NCBI GenBank assembly: GCA_964625525.1
Contig: CAZVEE010000024.1
Location: 1 to 43,836 of the forward strand
Origin: CAZVEE01 sp964625525
GTDB lineage: Bacteria > Pseudomonadota > Alphaproteobacteria > JAJFIK01
Direction of reading: 5' to 3'
DNA length: 43,836 nucleotides
Shown: piece after piece, positions 15,525 through 24,661 of the stretch
How positions within the stretch are numbered: position 1 is the stretch's first letter
How the letters are laid out: every line of letters begins with the position of its first letter
Notes under the pieces: model-generated
The model's database searches: none
Seen by the model: only the letters and a program-made list of their open reading frames with translations
Told to the model about the DNA's origin: nothing
Program-made: the position numbers and the translations under genes

Positions 15525-17132
15525 TTATCGGAACGCGACGACGATGACGGTGGTGAGCAGCAGCAACACCAGGGCATGCACCCGGTAATTCAGGAAGAGC
15601 GAGCGCCCGGCGAGCGCGCGGCTCTCCTGCGCATAATCCGCCGGGGTCCAGATATAGGCGTCCACATCCCGGTCCGCTGGGCTCGGCCAGATGAGGCTGG
15701 CCCCTACCAGCAACGCCGCGGCAATCACAAACAGGATCGGCGCCACATAGAGGAAGTGGATAGGGGGCCGGCCGTCTGGACCGAGCCACAATACTTCATT
15801 CAGCCCAAAGAGCAGGACCGCCAGCAAGGTGGTGGTTACCAGCGACAGCATCGCGCCGCCCGCGCTGGCCCCCCGCCAGAAACTGCCGATCACGAACAAT
15901 GCCACGATCTGTGGCGCCGCGTAGGACAGGATCTTTTGCAGATAGCGGAAGACGGAGTCGAAATGCTGAATTTGCGGCGCCCACAGAATCGCCAGCACGA
16001 GCACGACCAGCGTGGTCATGCGCCCGATAAACACCATCTGGCTTTGGGTCAGGCGCGGATTGATCAAGCGGGCGAAATCCATGGTCACCAGGGTTGCCGC
16101 TGAGTTCATGGTGGAATCCACTTGCGACATCATGGCGGCCAGGAACCCCACCAGCACCAGGCCCAGAAGGCCCACCGGCAGCAGTTCAAACACGAGGGTC
16201 GGATACACAAGGTCCCCGCGCTCCAGATCCGGGAACAGAATGATCGCCAAGGTCCCCGGCATCACCATGATGAACAGGGTCGGAAGCTTCAGAAAGCCGG
16301 CGAAAATCGCGCCCCAGCGGCCATGTTCCGTGGATTTTGCGCTTAACAGGCGCTGCACCATGTACTGGTTCGTGCACCAATAGTAAAAGCCCAAGAGCGG
16401 CGCGCCCAATAACATGCCCAGCCACGGCATGGCCGGATCATCGAGCGGGCGAATGAGGCTGAGCTTCTCCGGCTCGATCCGCTCCATCAGGCCGGTCCAG
16501 CCACCGGTTTGCTCCAATGTCAGGTCGAGCGCGAACCAGGTAATCAGAAGAGAGCCGAAAATCAGGATCACCGCCTGCACCGCATCGGTGATCATCACCG
16601 CCGAGAGCCCGCCCACGATGGTGTAGGCGCCGGCCAGTACCGCCAACCCGGCAATGATGACCCACAGATCCACTCCCGGAAACACCATGGTGACGAGCAG
16701 GCTGCCCGCATAGAGCGTCGCCGCCGTATCCACGAACACGGTCAAAAACAAGGTGAGTCCGGAGAAGTAAAGCCGGACGCGCCGATCGTAGCGGCGCTCC
16801 AGGTATTCCGGGATCGTATAAACCTGGGCGCGGAGGACATAAGGCAGAATGAACAGGGCGAAGAACACCAGGATGACCGCGGCCAGCCACTCATAATTGT
16901 AAACCGAGATGCCGGTGTTGTAGGCATCGCCTGCAAGCCCCACCAGTGTCGTGCCTGAAATGTTCGATGCAAACAGCGACAGCCCGATGATGGCCCACGT
17001 GGATTGCCGGCCGGCGAGGAAATAGTCTTCCGCCGTATTGGATCGTCCGGCGACCGCGACGGCCAGCCCGATGACGAAAGCCACATAAAGTCCGATCACC
17101 ACCCAATCAAGGGGTGCAAGTGCGTCCGTCAT
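15525..17132 (-). CDS. Sodium:solute symporter (SSS family), probable sugar transporter
   Basis: This 535-residue inner-membrane protein has at least a dozen hydrophobic segments. SSS signatures include EDYFLAGRQSTWAIIGLSLFASNISG near the N-terminus, YTIPEYLERRYDRRVR, and AAMMSQVDSTMNSAATLVTMDF, which carries the conserved Ser/Thr region used for sodium coordination. It resembles the sodium/glucose cotransporter branch. As the first gene of an operon with amylase and alpha-glucosidase it probably imports glucose or short maltodextrins by sodium symport; no MalEFGK-type ABC transporter is present. ATG 17132 is chosen; GGGGAGG is upstream at a rather long spacing. Confidence 0.9.
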   Translation of the reverse strand: MTDALAPLDWVVIGLYVAFVIGLAVAVAGRSNTAEDYFLAGRQSTWAIIGLSLFASNISGTTLVGLAGDAYNTGISVYNYEWLAAVILVFFALFILPYVLRAQVYTIPEYLERRYDRRVRLYFSGLTLFLTVFVDTAATLYAGSLLVTMVFPGVDLWVIIAGLAVLAGAYTIVGGLSAVMITDAVQAVILIFGSLLITWFALDLTLEQTGGWTGLMERIEPEKLSLIRPLDDPAMPWLGMLLGAPLLGFYYWCTNQYMVQRLLSAKSTEHGRWGAIFAGFLKLPTLFIMVMPGTLAIILFPDLERGDLVYPTLVFELLPVGLLGLVLVGFLAAMMSQVDSTMNSAATLVTMDFARLINPRLTQSQMVFIGRMTTLVVLVLAILWAPQIQHFDSVFRYLQKILSYAAPQIVALFVIGSFWRGASAGGAMLSLVTTTLLAVLLFGLNEVLWLGPDGRPPIHFLYVAPILFVIAAALLVGASLIWPSPADRDVDAYIWTPADYAQESRALAGRSLFLNYRVHALVLLLLTTVIVVAFR

Positions 17133-17222
17133 GGCCCCTGGATCCTCCCCTACCTGGCCCTTTGGTGGGCCTTCTATCTCCTGGCGCTCATGATGCCTCA
17201 GTCCCGGGCCGAGCGACACAGC

Positions 17223-17238
17223 GCAATCTTTTGCAAAA
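17223..17238. promoter_or_regulatory. Candidate regulator site (GCAA-N4-TTGC)
   Basis: GCAA at 17223-17226 and TTGC at 17231-17234 have the half-site spacing of LacI/PurR operators, as at 10832-10843, but the centre is TCTT rather than one with CG. It overlaps the perfect palindrome TTTTGCAAAA. It lies about 90 bases upstream of the SSS transporter start. Confidence 0.3.
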
Positions 17239-17519
17239 ATTTACAATCATGCGAGTGGCAATTATGACACGGCGATCTCTGACTCCGGCGTGATCAAATA
17301 AAATGTTTAAAAACAGTATTTTAGATAGTGATTTTCGGTCATTTTGGAGGCCGCTCGCGCGCCTGTCGCGTGCACCGTGAAGGGACGTTCCAGATTCTCC
17401 TTGCGGTTTTCCTCGCAGTTTTTCAGGTTTTTACAACCATGGCAGCGATGGTCCCTGCCGGGCCTGACCCATGGGGGTGGTCAGCCACCGGACGGCTTGG
17501 GACCACGACAAAAAACCGA

Positions 17520-17533
17520 CCCGATGCATCGGG
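17520..17533 (+). promoter_or_regulatory. Perfect 14-base palindrome in the receptor 1 leader
   Basis: CCCGATGCATCGGG is a perfect palindrome ending 23 bases before ATG 17557 and 10 bases before the ribosome-binding purine run. In RNA it could form a 5-pair stem with a UGCA loop; as DNA it could be an operator. Confidence 0.45.
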
Positions 17534-17556
17534 CGGCACCCTTGGAGGGGAGACGG

Positions 17557-20274
17557 ATGACAGCATTTTCGAACAGAACGCTCCTGGCCGGCATGACCTC
17601 GGCCATCGCCCTAGTGGCGGCGATGCCGGCCCTGGCGCAGACCGAGAGCGGCGACGACATGGAGACGGTGATCGTCACTGTCGAGCGTCGGGAACAGAAC
17701 ATCCAGGACGTGGCAGCCACGGTGCAGACCTTCAATGCGGTCGAACTGCGCCGTCTTGGGGTCAATTCCGAGTTCAGCAATCTGCAATATGCGGTCCCGG
17801 GCCTGCAGATCGCGAACCAGGAAGGCAAAGTCGAGATCTTCCTGCGCGGGATCGGGTCCTCGGACAGTGACTTCTCGTCCGACCCATCCGTGGCGACCCA
17901 TTTCAACGGCATCTATGTGGCGCGCCCGCGTGGCATTGGCCCGCTTTTCTTCGACAGCGAGCGGGTGGAAGTGAACAAGGGGCCGCAAGGTACATTGCGT
18001 GGCCGGAACGCCACCGGCGGCACCATCAACATTCTTTCACGCAAGCCGGATTTCGACGAATTCGGTGGCTATCTGCTGGGTGGGATCAGCAATTTCAATG
18101 GCCGCGAAATCGAAGGTGCGATCAATATCCCGATCACGGATACGCTCGCGGTGCGCGGGGCGGTGTGGCACAAAAAGCATGATGGCCTCTACACCAACGC
18201 TTTCCTTGACGATAATCCGGACCTGGATTTCACCACGCCGAGCGCACAGGATGACGTGGCGGGCCGTATCTCCGTGCTGTGGGAGCCGACGCAGAATTTC
18301 TCCGCGTTCTTCCTGTTCCAGAAATCCGATACCAACAGCAGTGGCGATCCAGGCACGTTCGCCGGCCGCTCGCTGGGCTTTGGCTTCGATGTGGGGGATC
18401 TGGATGATCCGTGGGACCAGTATTTCCGCACCGAAGGCGATTTCGACCAGTCCATCGAAACGTATCTTGCGACGCTGAGCTATGACTTTGGCGGCATCGG
18501 TGTGGAGTATAACGGGTCCTACCGTTCCATCGATGCGTTCAACCAAAACGCCTCGCGCGAATGGCAACTCGGCTTTAACTGGCCGGGCTCGGAAGCCGAA
18601 GCGGACTTCATCGCCTCTGGGGCCAATCCGCAGCGCAATCTGCTCGTGAACGACACCTTCTATCAAGGTGACAACAGCGACTCCATGATCCACGAGGTGC
18701 GCTTCTTCTCCACCGATCCGGGCGCGAGCCTGCAATGGACGGCGGGCGCGTTCTATTTCCAGGAAGACTATGACTTCGTGTCGTGGGATGTGGGCAATGG
18801 CTTTTGCGGCAACAGCGACTTCCTCGGGGCCGCGCCGCCTATTGGTCCGAACACAATCAGTTGCTGGCAGAACGGTCTGGGCGGGGAAAACCGCGGTGAC
18901 GACTCAGAAGTCGAATCGCTGGCCTTCTACGCTGACGCCACCTATGACGTAACCGACCGGCTGCGGGTTAAGGGCGGTGTGCGTTGGACCCGGGACGAGA
19001 AGACCCAGAACGACGCCAATGTCAGCCAGTACCAGTTCAACTTCAATCGTCAGTTCCTGGAAGGCCTCGGGTTCTTCAACGAGCCTTCCGATCTGATCAT
19101 TGGTGAGAAGGGCTTCCGCCTGGAAGATGCGGGCGCGCGGCGCATTCCCAACACGTTCGTGCCGGGCGTGGACTCCGGTGCGGACCTGTTCCTGGGCGGT
19201 ATCAGCTCCTTTGGCCTTGGCGACACGTTTGGCGAGGCACTGCGGGCCTGTTCAGCGGCCGGCGCTTGTGAAGTGCTCATCTCTTCGGCCTTTGATGATC
19301 CGACAACGGCAGATGTGGTGGAACTGCGTCAGACCACGTCGGTTGAGGACAGCTTCGTCGATTGGCGGGTGGGCGTCGAGTATGATGTGACTGACGACAA
19401 TCTCACCTATTTCACCGTCTCCACCGGGACCCGCTCCGGCGGCATCAACCGGCCGCTGGTCTTGGCGGATGGCCGGGTGCTGGCGCGCACGTGGGAGCCG
19501 GAAGAACTGCTTGTGTACGAACTGGGCTCGAAGAACACGTTTGACCTGGCGGGTGAATTCCCGGCGGTGCTGAACGCGGCGGTGTTCTATTACGACTACA
19601 CCGGCAAGGTTATACAAAACCTGGTGGATGTGCCGAATCCGACTGCGACCAACCCAGATGCCACGACCCAACAGGTGTTCACGGACAATGTGGCCGATGC
19701 CACCGTGTTCGGTGTTGAGGTCGATGCCAATGTGGATCTGCCCTATTGGCTTAATCTGGGGCTCAACGTCACCTATCTGGATAGCGAGATCGAGAACTCC
19801 GAGCTTGTCGATCCAACCACGAATGATAATCGTGTAGTCAGTGTCGACGGTAACGAGTTGCAGAACGTCTCCCGCTGGAACATCAATGCCCGTCTGTCAC
19901 AGACCATTCCCATCGAGTACGAGTTCCTGAACTCCTTCGACTGGACCGTGAACTTGTTGTACCGGAGCGAATACTTCCTCTCGGTGTTCAACAATAACGC
20001 CAGCGGAGAAGCGCCGAATGTCAATGGCGCGTTAGGCGATGTGGGCGGCATTCCGGGGCCGGGTTTCTTTTCGGATGTGGTGGATGACGTCATCATCCTG
20101 AACGCCAATGTGGGCCTCAATTTCGGCGAGGATGACCGTTTCCGTCTCGACGGTTATGTGGAGAATGCGACGCGTGAAGCCTTCTCCACCAAGGGCTTTA
20201 TCAACAGCTCCGTGAACATCCGCTATCTGAACGCCCCGCGGATCTATGGTGTGCGTCTGCGCGCCGAATTCTGA
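17557..20274 (+). CDS. TonB-dependent outer-membrane receptor 1
   Basis: The product is 905 residues. ATG 17557 follows GGAGGGGAG at good spacing and opens a classic signal peptide ending AMPALA|Q. A TonB-box-like ETVIVT follows, then a plug domain (ELRRLGVNSEFSNLQYAVPG, EIFLRGIGSSDSD, KGPQGTLRGRNATGG) and a 22-strand-type barrel ending in the aromatic-aliphatic strand IYGVRLRAEF. Such receptors import oligosaccharides, siderophores or other large solutes using TonB energy. Divergence from the SSS-amylase-glucosidase operon and location next to a halogenase-like gene suggest an alpha-glucan or maltodextrin substrate, but the substrate is not readable from motifs. A hairpin follows the stop. 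Confidence 0.94.
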   Translation: MTAFSNRTLLAGMTSAIALVAAMPALAQTESGDDMETVIVTVERREQNIQDVAATVQTFNAVELRRLGVNSEFSNLQYAVPGLQIANQEGKVEIFLRGIGSSDSDFSSDPSVATHFNGIYVARPRGIGPLFFDSERVEVNKGPQGTLRGRNATGGTINILSRKPDFDEFGGYLLGGISNFNGREIEGAINIPITDTLAVRGAVWHKKHDGLYTNAFLDDNPDLDFTTPSAQDDVAGRISVLWEPTQNFSAFFLFQKSDTNSSGDPGTFAGRSLGFGFDVGDLDDPWDQYFRTEGDFDQSIETYLATLSYDFGGIGVEYNGSYRSIDAFNQNASREWQLGFNWPGSEAEADFIASGANPQRNLLVNDTFYQGDNSDSMIHEVRFFSTDPGASLQWTAGAFYFQEDYDFVSWDVGNGFCGNSDFLGAAPPIGPNTISCWQNGLGGENRGDDSEVESLAFYADATYDVTDRLRVKGGVRWTRDEKTQNDANVSQYQFNFNRQFLEGLGFFNEPSDLIIGEKGFRLEDAGARRIPNTFVPGVDSGADLFLGGISSFGLGDTFGEALRACSAAGACEVLISSAFDDPTTADVVELRQTTSVEDSFVDWRVGVEYDVTDDNLTYFTVSTGTRSGGINRPLVLADGRVLARTWEPEELLVYELGSKNTFDLAGEFPAVLNAAVFYYDYTGKVIQNLVDVPNPTATNPDATTQQVFTDNVADATVFGVEVDANVDLPYWLNLGLNVTYLDSEIENSELVDPTTNDNRVVSVDGNELQNVSRWNINARLSQTIPIEYEFLNSFDWTVNLLYRSEYFLSVFNNNASGEAPNVNGALGDVGGIPGPGFFSDVVDDVIILNANVGLNFGEDDRFRLDGYVENATREAFSTKGFINSSVNIRYLNAPRIYGVRLRAEF

Positions 20275-20278
20275 TGCA

Positions 20279-20322
20279 AGATCGGGGCGGTGATCCTGTT
20301 GCCGCCTCGGTTGCCCCGATCT
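20279..20322 (+). terminator. Long inverted repeat after receptor 1
   Basis: AGATCGGGGC at 20279-20288 pairs perfectly with GCCCCGATCT at 20313-20322. An inner GGCGG/CCGCC pair (20286-20290 and 20302-20306) could form an alternative stem. No T-run follows, so termination may be partial, allowing some read-through into halogenase-like gene 2. Confidence 0.5.
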
Positions 20323-20444
20323 CTCCCACTACCGCCGCGTGCCTTGCGTAACAGGGCCGCGGCGGTCTTTTCGGGTCTGCCCGGACAGCGTAAGATGCTG
20401 TTCACTGATAAGCTCAACGAGAAAATGGGTGAGGGCAGGGACTC

Positions 20445-21974
20445 ATGGCGCTGAAACGGGTGCTGATTGTCGGGGGCGGCTCGGCCGGATGGATTACGGC
20501 GGCTTATCTGGATGCGGTGCTCAACGGACCGTCCGCGAAACTTATCGAGATCACGGTCATTGAGGCGCCCGATGTGGGGCGCATCGGTGTGGGCGAGGCA
20601 ACCGTGCCCAGCCTGCGCGATACCATGCGCACCATTGGGGTCGATGAAAAGACATTCATGGGCGCTTGCGAGGCGACGTTCAAACAGGCCATCCGGTTCG
20701 AAAATTGGCTGCACAAGGACGGTCACGCCTATTATCACCCCTTTGATCGTCGCCCGGCGGGCCGTCTCGATCGGGCCGGCGTGCGGTGGGTCGCCAGCGA
20801 CCGTTCCATGCCCTTTGCCGCGACAGTATCGCCCCAACCCCAGTTGTGCGACGAGGGCAAAGCGCCCAAGCCCACAGGCTGGAAAGATTATGAGTCGCCG
20901 CTCTCCTATGCCTATCATATGGATGCGGAGAAACTGGCGGATTTCCTCTGCTCTTTATCGGTGTCGCGCGGCGTGAGCCATGTGCAAGATTTGGTGACCG
21001 CTGTGGACCATCACGAAGATGGCCGCATCGCCGCTGTTCAGACGCGATCCGGACACCGTCTGGAGGCGGATCTCTTCATTGATTGTACTGGCTTTAAGGC
21101 CCTGTTGATCGGTGACGCGCTCGGTGCGGGGTATGAGGATTATTCTCAGTACTTGCTCTGTGACCGGGCAGTGGCCATGCGCGTGCCCTATGACGTGCAC
21201 CGCCCAGCGACGCGGCGGCCCTATACAGTAGCGTCCGCCCGCTCGGCCGGTTGGACCTGGGACATCCCCCTCGCGAGCCGCCGGGGGGTCGGCTATGTGT
21301 ATGCCAGCCGGTTTCTCGACGATGAGGCGGCGGAAGCGGAACTGCGCGGCCATGAGGGGCCCCATGCGGCGGATTTGCCCGTGCGTCGGCTGCGCTTTCC
21401 GGTCGGACGGCGTATCGATCCGTGGACGAAGAATTGCGTTGCCATCGGCCTATCCTCCGGGTTCATTGAGCCGCTGGAATCCACCGGCCTGTTCCTGGTG
21501 GAACTGGCAGTGGCCACCTTGTGCGAGTACTTCCCCTTGGGCCGCGAAAGCGATGGTCTGGCACGCCAGTTCAACCGCATTCTCCAGAACCGCTACGAGG
21601 AGATCCTCGACTTCGTGGTGCTGCACTACTGCCTGACCCGGCGCGATGACACCGCCTTCTGGCGCGAAGTACAAAAGCCGGAGCGTATTCCCGAGCGCTT
21701 GCGCACCTGGCTCGCCGTGTGGGAGCACAAGGCCCCGTCCTTGTCGGATTTCCATGATGCCTTGCAGCTGTTCTCGCATCACACCTATGAGTATGTGCTC
21801 TACGGCATGGACCATCACCGCGAGCGTTTGGCGGGGCGCCCCTCGGTCCCGCCGACCCAGGTGCCAGGCGAGATTACCCAGGCTCTGAATGCGGCGCGGG
21901 CCCGGCTGCCCGCCCATGATGCCTGGCTCAGTCAAAGCCTTGGGTCCGCCTATGGGCCATCGCCGACGGCCTGA
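20445..21974 (+). CDS. Flavin-dependent tryptophan halogenase-family protein 2
   Basis: This 509-residue cytoplasmic protein has GGGSAGW at 10-16, GVGEATVP at 48-55, catalytic-type Lys80 in ATFKQAIRF, the intact signature W270-T-W272-D-I-P275, and FIEPLESTG at 340-348. All residues expected of an active flavin-dependent halogenase are therefore present. It is closely similar along its whole length to the protein encoded at 9295-10800, pointing to an old duplication. AGGGAC lies upstream of ATG 20445. It follows TonB receptor 1 on the same strand, 170 bases downstream. A flavin reductase, which such enzymes need, is not found in the window. Substrate unknown. Confidence 0.92.
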   Translation: MALKRVLIVGGGSAGWITAAYLDAVLNGPSAKLIEITVIEAPDVGRIGVGEATVPSLRDTMRTIGVDEKTFMGACEATFKQAIRFENWLHKDGHAYYHPFDRRPAGRLDRAGVRWVASDRSMPFAATVSPQPQLCDEGKAPKPTGWKDYESPLSYAYHMDAEKLADFLCSLSVSRGVSHVQDLVTAVDHHEDGRIAAVQTRSGHRLEADLFIDCTGFKALLIGDALGAGYEDYSQYLLCDRAVAMRVPYDVHRPATRRPYTVASARSAGWTWDIPLASRRGVGYVYASRFLDDEAAEAELRGHEGPHAADLPVRRLRFPVGRRIDPWTKNCVAIGLSSGFIEPLESTGLFLVELAVATLCEYFPLGRESDGLARQFNRILQNRYEEILDFVVLHYCLTRRDDTAFWREVQKPERIPERLRTWLAVWEHKAPSLSDFHDALQLFSHHTYEYVLYGMDHHRERLAGRPSVPPTQVPGEITQALNAARARLPAHDAWLSQSLGSAYGPSPTA

Positions 21975-22098
21975 CCCGAGGTCCGTAAAAGACTTGCGCC
22001 GGCGCGCGGTCCGTCGTCACTATGGTGCATTCATAAAAAGCGAAAACCCTTCCGGTATGGAAGAGGCTAGGCACCAAGGGCGAAAGGATGACGGGCAG

Positions 22099-24636
22099 AT
22101 GCGGCGCATAGGGCTTGGATTGCTGGCGATCATTGTGCTGGGCGCGGTGGGGGTGGGTGCCGTGTTGTGGCATGCCGCGACGGCGCCGCTGCCCGATCAC
22201 GACCAGGACGTTACGGTCCAAGGCCTGGAAGCGCCGGTGGAGATCCGCCGCGATGAGTGGGGCGTGCCGCATCTCTATGCCCGCTCCCTCTCTGATCTCG
22301 TTTTTGCCCAGGGCTTTGTCCATGCCCAGGACCGCTGGTGGACGATGGAGTTCTACCGCCGCGTGGCGCGGGGTGAACTGGCCGCGTTGATCGGGCCCGA
22401 TCCCGATGCCATTGAAAACGACACCCTCATGCGGGCTCTCGGCATCACCGAGCTGGCCCGGCGTGATTGGGAGGCCCTTGATGGGCGGACCCGCATGGTG
22501 GTGGAGGCCTTCACCGCCGGCATCAACGCCTATCTGGAAACGCGCAGCCCCCAGGAGCTGGCCGCTGAATACCGCCTTTTGGGCCTTGCGGGCATTGCGC
22601 CGCAGGTGACGCCGTGGCGCCCGGAGGACAGTCTCGCCATTGGCAAGGTTATGGGCTTCAGCCTGTCGGGCCGGGATATCGGCAAGGAGCTGACCCGCGC
22701 CGCCGTGGCCGCGCGGGTCTCCCCGGCCATGTATGAGCAATGGTTCGCGCCCTATCGCTATGATTTGCATCCGACCGTGATCAAAATGGTGGCTGGGCCG
22801 GCGCCGCAAGATCCGCCGTCGGACGATGCCGTGCCCGCGGAAACGGTGCCCGAAGAAGAAGCGACTTTGCGCCCGCGCGACCCGGGTCCCATGCCGCGTG
22901 TCCTGCGTAATGCCTGGCTGCGGGCGCTGCCGGGCCAGCAGGCCAGCCATGGCAGCAATGCCTGGGTTGTCTCTGGCGCCCACACCGTGTCGGGCCAGCC
23001 CCTAGTGGCGGTGGACTCTCATCTGGGCATTGAGATCCCCAATGTGTGGCACGAGATCGGCCTGCATCTGCGCCCCGACACAGGCGAGGCCATAGACATT
23101 ACGGGCTTCGCCGCCGCGCCGTTCTTCCTGGTTCTGGAAGGCAATAACAATCATGCCGCCTGGGGCACGACCAATGTGACCGGCGGGGACTCGCTTGACC
23201 TTTATGAGTTACGCATCAACCCGAACAATCCGAACGAGTATGAATGGGATGGTGCCTGGCGTGCCATGACGGTGGCACCCGTTGAGATCGCCGTGGGCGG
23301 CGCGGCCGCGCCCCATCGCACGGTCGTCCGGCGCACGCATTTCGGGCCGGTCCTGCCGCGCGGTGCGGATGAGGCCGGGCCGGTCTATGCCATCCGGTGG
23401 GGTGGCTTTGGCATCTCCCGCATCGCCCGGGCGAGCGCCCGGCTGCCTTTCATCAAAACGTTCGAGGATATGCAGGATGCCCTGCGCGACTGGGATTATC
23501 CGCCGACGAATTTCTTCTTTGCGGGCCGCAATGGCGATATCGGCTTTCAGGAGGCCGGCCGCTTTCCCGTGCGTGCCGAGGGTCGTGACGGCCGCGTGCC
23601 GCAGCCGGGTTGGACCAGCGCCGCGCAGTGGATTGGGACCGTGCCCTATGAGCTGATGCCCGCGATCAAAAACCCGCCATCCGGCATTCTGGTCTCCGGG
23701 AACAATCCGCCGGTGCCGCCTGCCTATTTCGACCGGGTCCGCGCGGTCACGGGCGGCGACCCCAATTTCTTAAAAGACGGCGCCCGGGGGTTTCGCGCCG
23801 CGCGCATTGAAGAGCGCCTCGCCGCGGAAGGTCCTCACGACCTGGACAGTTTCGCCGCCATCCAGACCGACGTGACCGTCTTCGGCCTGGCCGCCAGCAT
23901 GCCGGTGATCGTGGCGCAAACGGTGGATGCAGCGGCCGAGCCCTGCCGTGCGACCCTCGCCGCCTGGGACGGGGCTTATACCCGTGACAGCGCCGGGGCG
24001 CTCGTCTTTGCCCATCTATGGGCGCAGATCCTGGATACGGTCTACGCACCGCATCTGGGGCCGGGCGTGCCACCAACTGTGGGCATGAATGAATTGCTCT
24101 CGCTCCAGACGATCCTTGAAGACCCGGACAGCGGCTGGTGGGATCATCCGGACACCACTGCCCGTGAGACCCGGGACGCGCGCCTGATCGAGGCACTTTC
24201 GGCCACCTGCGCTGCGGTCACCGCTCGGTTCGGCGCAAACCCCTCCGCCTGGCGCTGGGATGGGGTGCATGAAGCTCTGTTCGTGCACCCCATTTTCGGC
24301 AATAGCGGCTTACCGGTGATCGAGAATTGGGCCAATGCTGGACCGTTTGTGGCGGGGGGCGGTGCCGGCACGGTCAGTGTCGGGCGTTGGAACCATGCAG
24401 GGGGCACCTATCGCATGCGCCATATTCCGTCCTATCGCCGTCTGACGGATGTGGCGGATTTTTCAAAGACCCGGAGCATCAATTCCGTCGGGCAGAGCAG
24501 CCATCCAGCCAGCGACCATTATGCGGATCAGGCGCCCCTCTGGGCGCAAGGCCGCTACAAAGCCGTTTCCTGGACACAGCCCCAAGTGGACGCCGCAACC
24601 CGCTCACGCCAATGGTTGCGCCCCGCCGAGGAGTGA
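22099..24636 (+). CDS. Penicillin acylase-family Ntn-hydrolase (amidase)
   Basis: This 845-residue precursor starts at ATG 22099 (AAGGA upstream; ATG 22057 is weaker). Residues 5-25 are a hydrophobic signal or anchor, so it is exported to the periplasm. The alpha-chain region shows VEIRRDEWGVPHLYA and AQGFVHAQDRWWTMEFYRRVARGELA. A charged spacer at about 233-265 precedes the autocleavage site: HGSNAWVVSG, with Ser286 the expected N-terminal nucleophile of the beta chain. VDSHLGIEIPNVWHEIGLHL and EGNNNHAAWGTTNVTGGDSLDLYEL follow. The family hydrolyses amide bonds in penicillins, acyl-homoserine lactones or N-acyl peptides; no finer call is safe. The flavoenzyme gene follows after 25 bases, indicating an operon. 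Confidence 0.92.
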   Translation: MRRIGLGLLAIIVLGAVGVGAVLWHAATAPLPDHDQDVTVQGLEAPVEIRRDEWGVPHLYARSLSDLVFAQGFVHAQDRWWTMEFYRRVARGELAALIGPDPDAIENDTLMRALGITELARRDWEALDGRTRMVVEAFTAGINAYLETRSPQELAAEYRLLGLAGIAPQVTPWRPEDSLAIGKVMGFSLSGRDIGKELTRAAVAARVSPAMYEQWFAPYRYDLHPTVIKMVAGPAPQDPPSDDAVPAETVPEEEATLRPRDPGPMPRVLRNAWLRALPGQQASHGSNAWVVSGAHTVSGQPLVAVDSHLGIEIPNVWHEIGLHLRPDTGEAIDITGFAAAPFFLVLEGNNNHAAWGTTNVTGGDSLDLYELRINPNNPNEYEWDGAWRAMTVAPVEIAVGGAAAPHRTVVRRTHFGPVLPRGADEAGPVYAIRWGGFGISRIARASARLPFIKTFEDMQDALRDWDYPPTNFFFAGRNGDIGFQEAGRFPVRAEGRDGRVPQPGWTSAAQWIGTVPYELMPAIKNPPSGILVSGNNPPVPPAYFDRVRAVTGGDPNFLKDGARGFRAARIEERLAAEGPHDLDSFAAIQTDVTVFGLAASMPVIVAQTVDAAAEPCRATLAAWDGAYTRDSAGALVFAHLWAQILDTVYAPHLGPGVPPTVGMNELLSLQTILEDPDSGWWDHPDTTARETRDARLIEALSATCAAVTARFGANPSAWRWDGVHEALFVHPIFGNSGLPVIENWANAGPFVAGGGAGTVSVGRWNHAGGTYRMRHIPSYRRLTDVADFSKTRSINSVGQSSHPASDHYADQAPLWAQGRYKAVSWTQPQVDAATRSRQWLRPAEE

Positions 24637-24661
24637 CTTTCATCCGCTAACGGAGATCTCT

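Larger units (their letters stand above)
17133..17556. other. Regulatory interval between SSS operon and receptor 1
   Basis: These 424 bases separate two divergent units and must hold both promoters. The middle (about 17220-17345) is clearly AT-richer than its surroundings, as expected for promoters. I see a LacI-like half-site pair at 17223-17234, the palindrome TTTTGCAAAA at 17229-17238, and a 14-base palindrome next to the receptor start. The frame of the receptor stays open upstream to 17344, but no ribosome-binding site or signal peptide supports starting there. Confidence 0.55.

Noticed and set aside
15514..15789. Longer N-terminus for the alpha-amylase
   Set aside because: It overlaps the transporter gene, and the signal peptide and good ribosome-binding site are at ATG 15513.
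17344..17556. Longer N-terminus for TonB receptor 1
   Set aside because: The extension lacks a ribosome-binding site and would bury the clear signal peptide that starts at ATG 17557.
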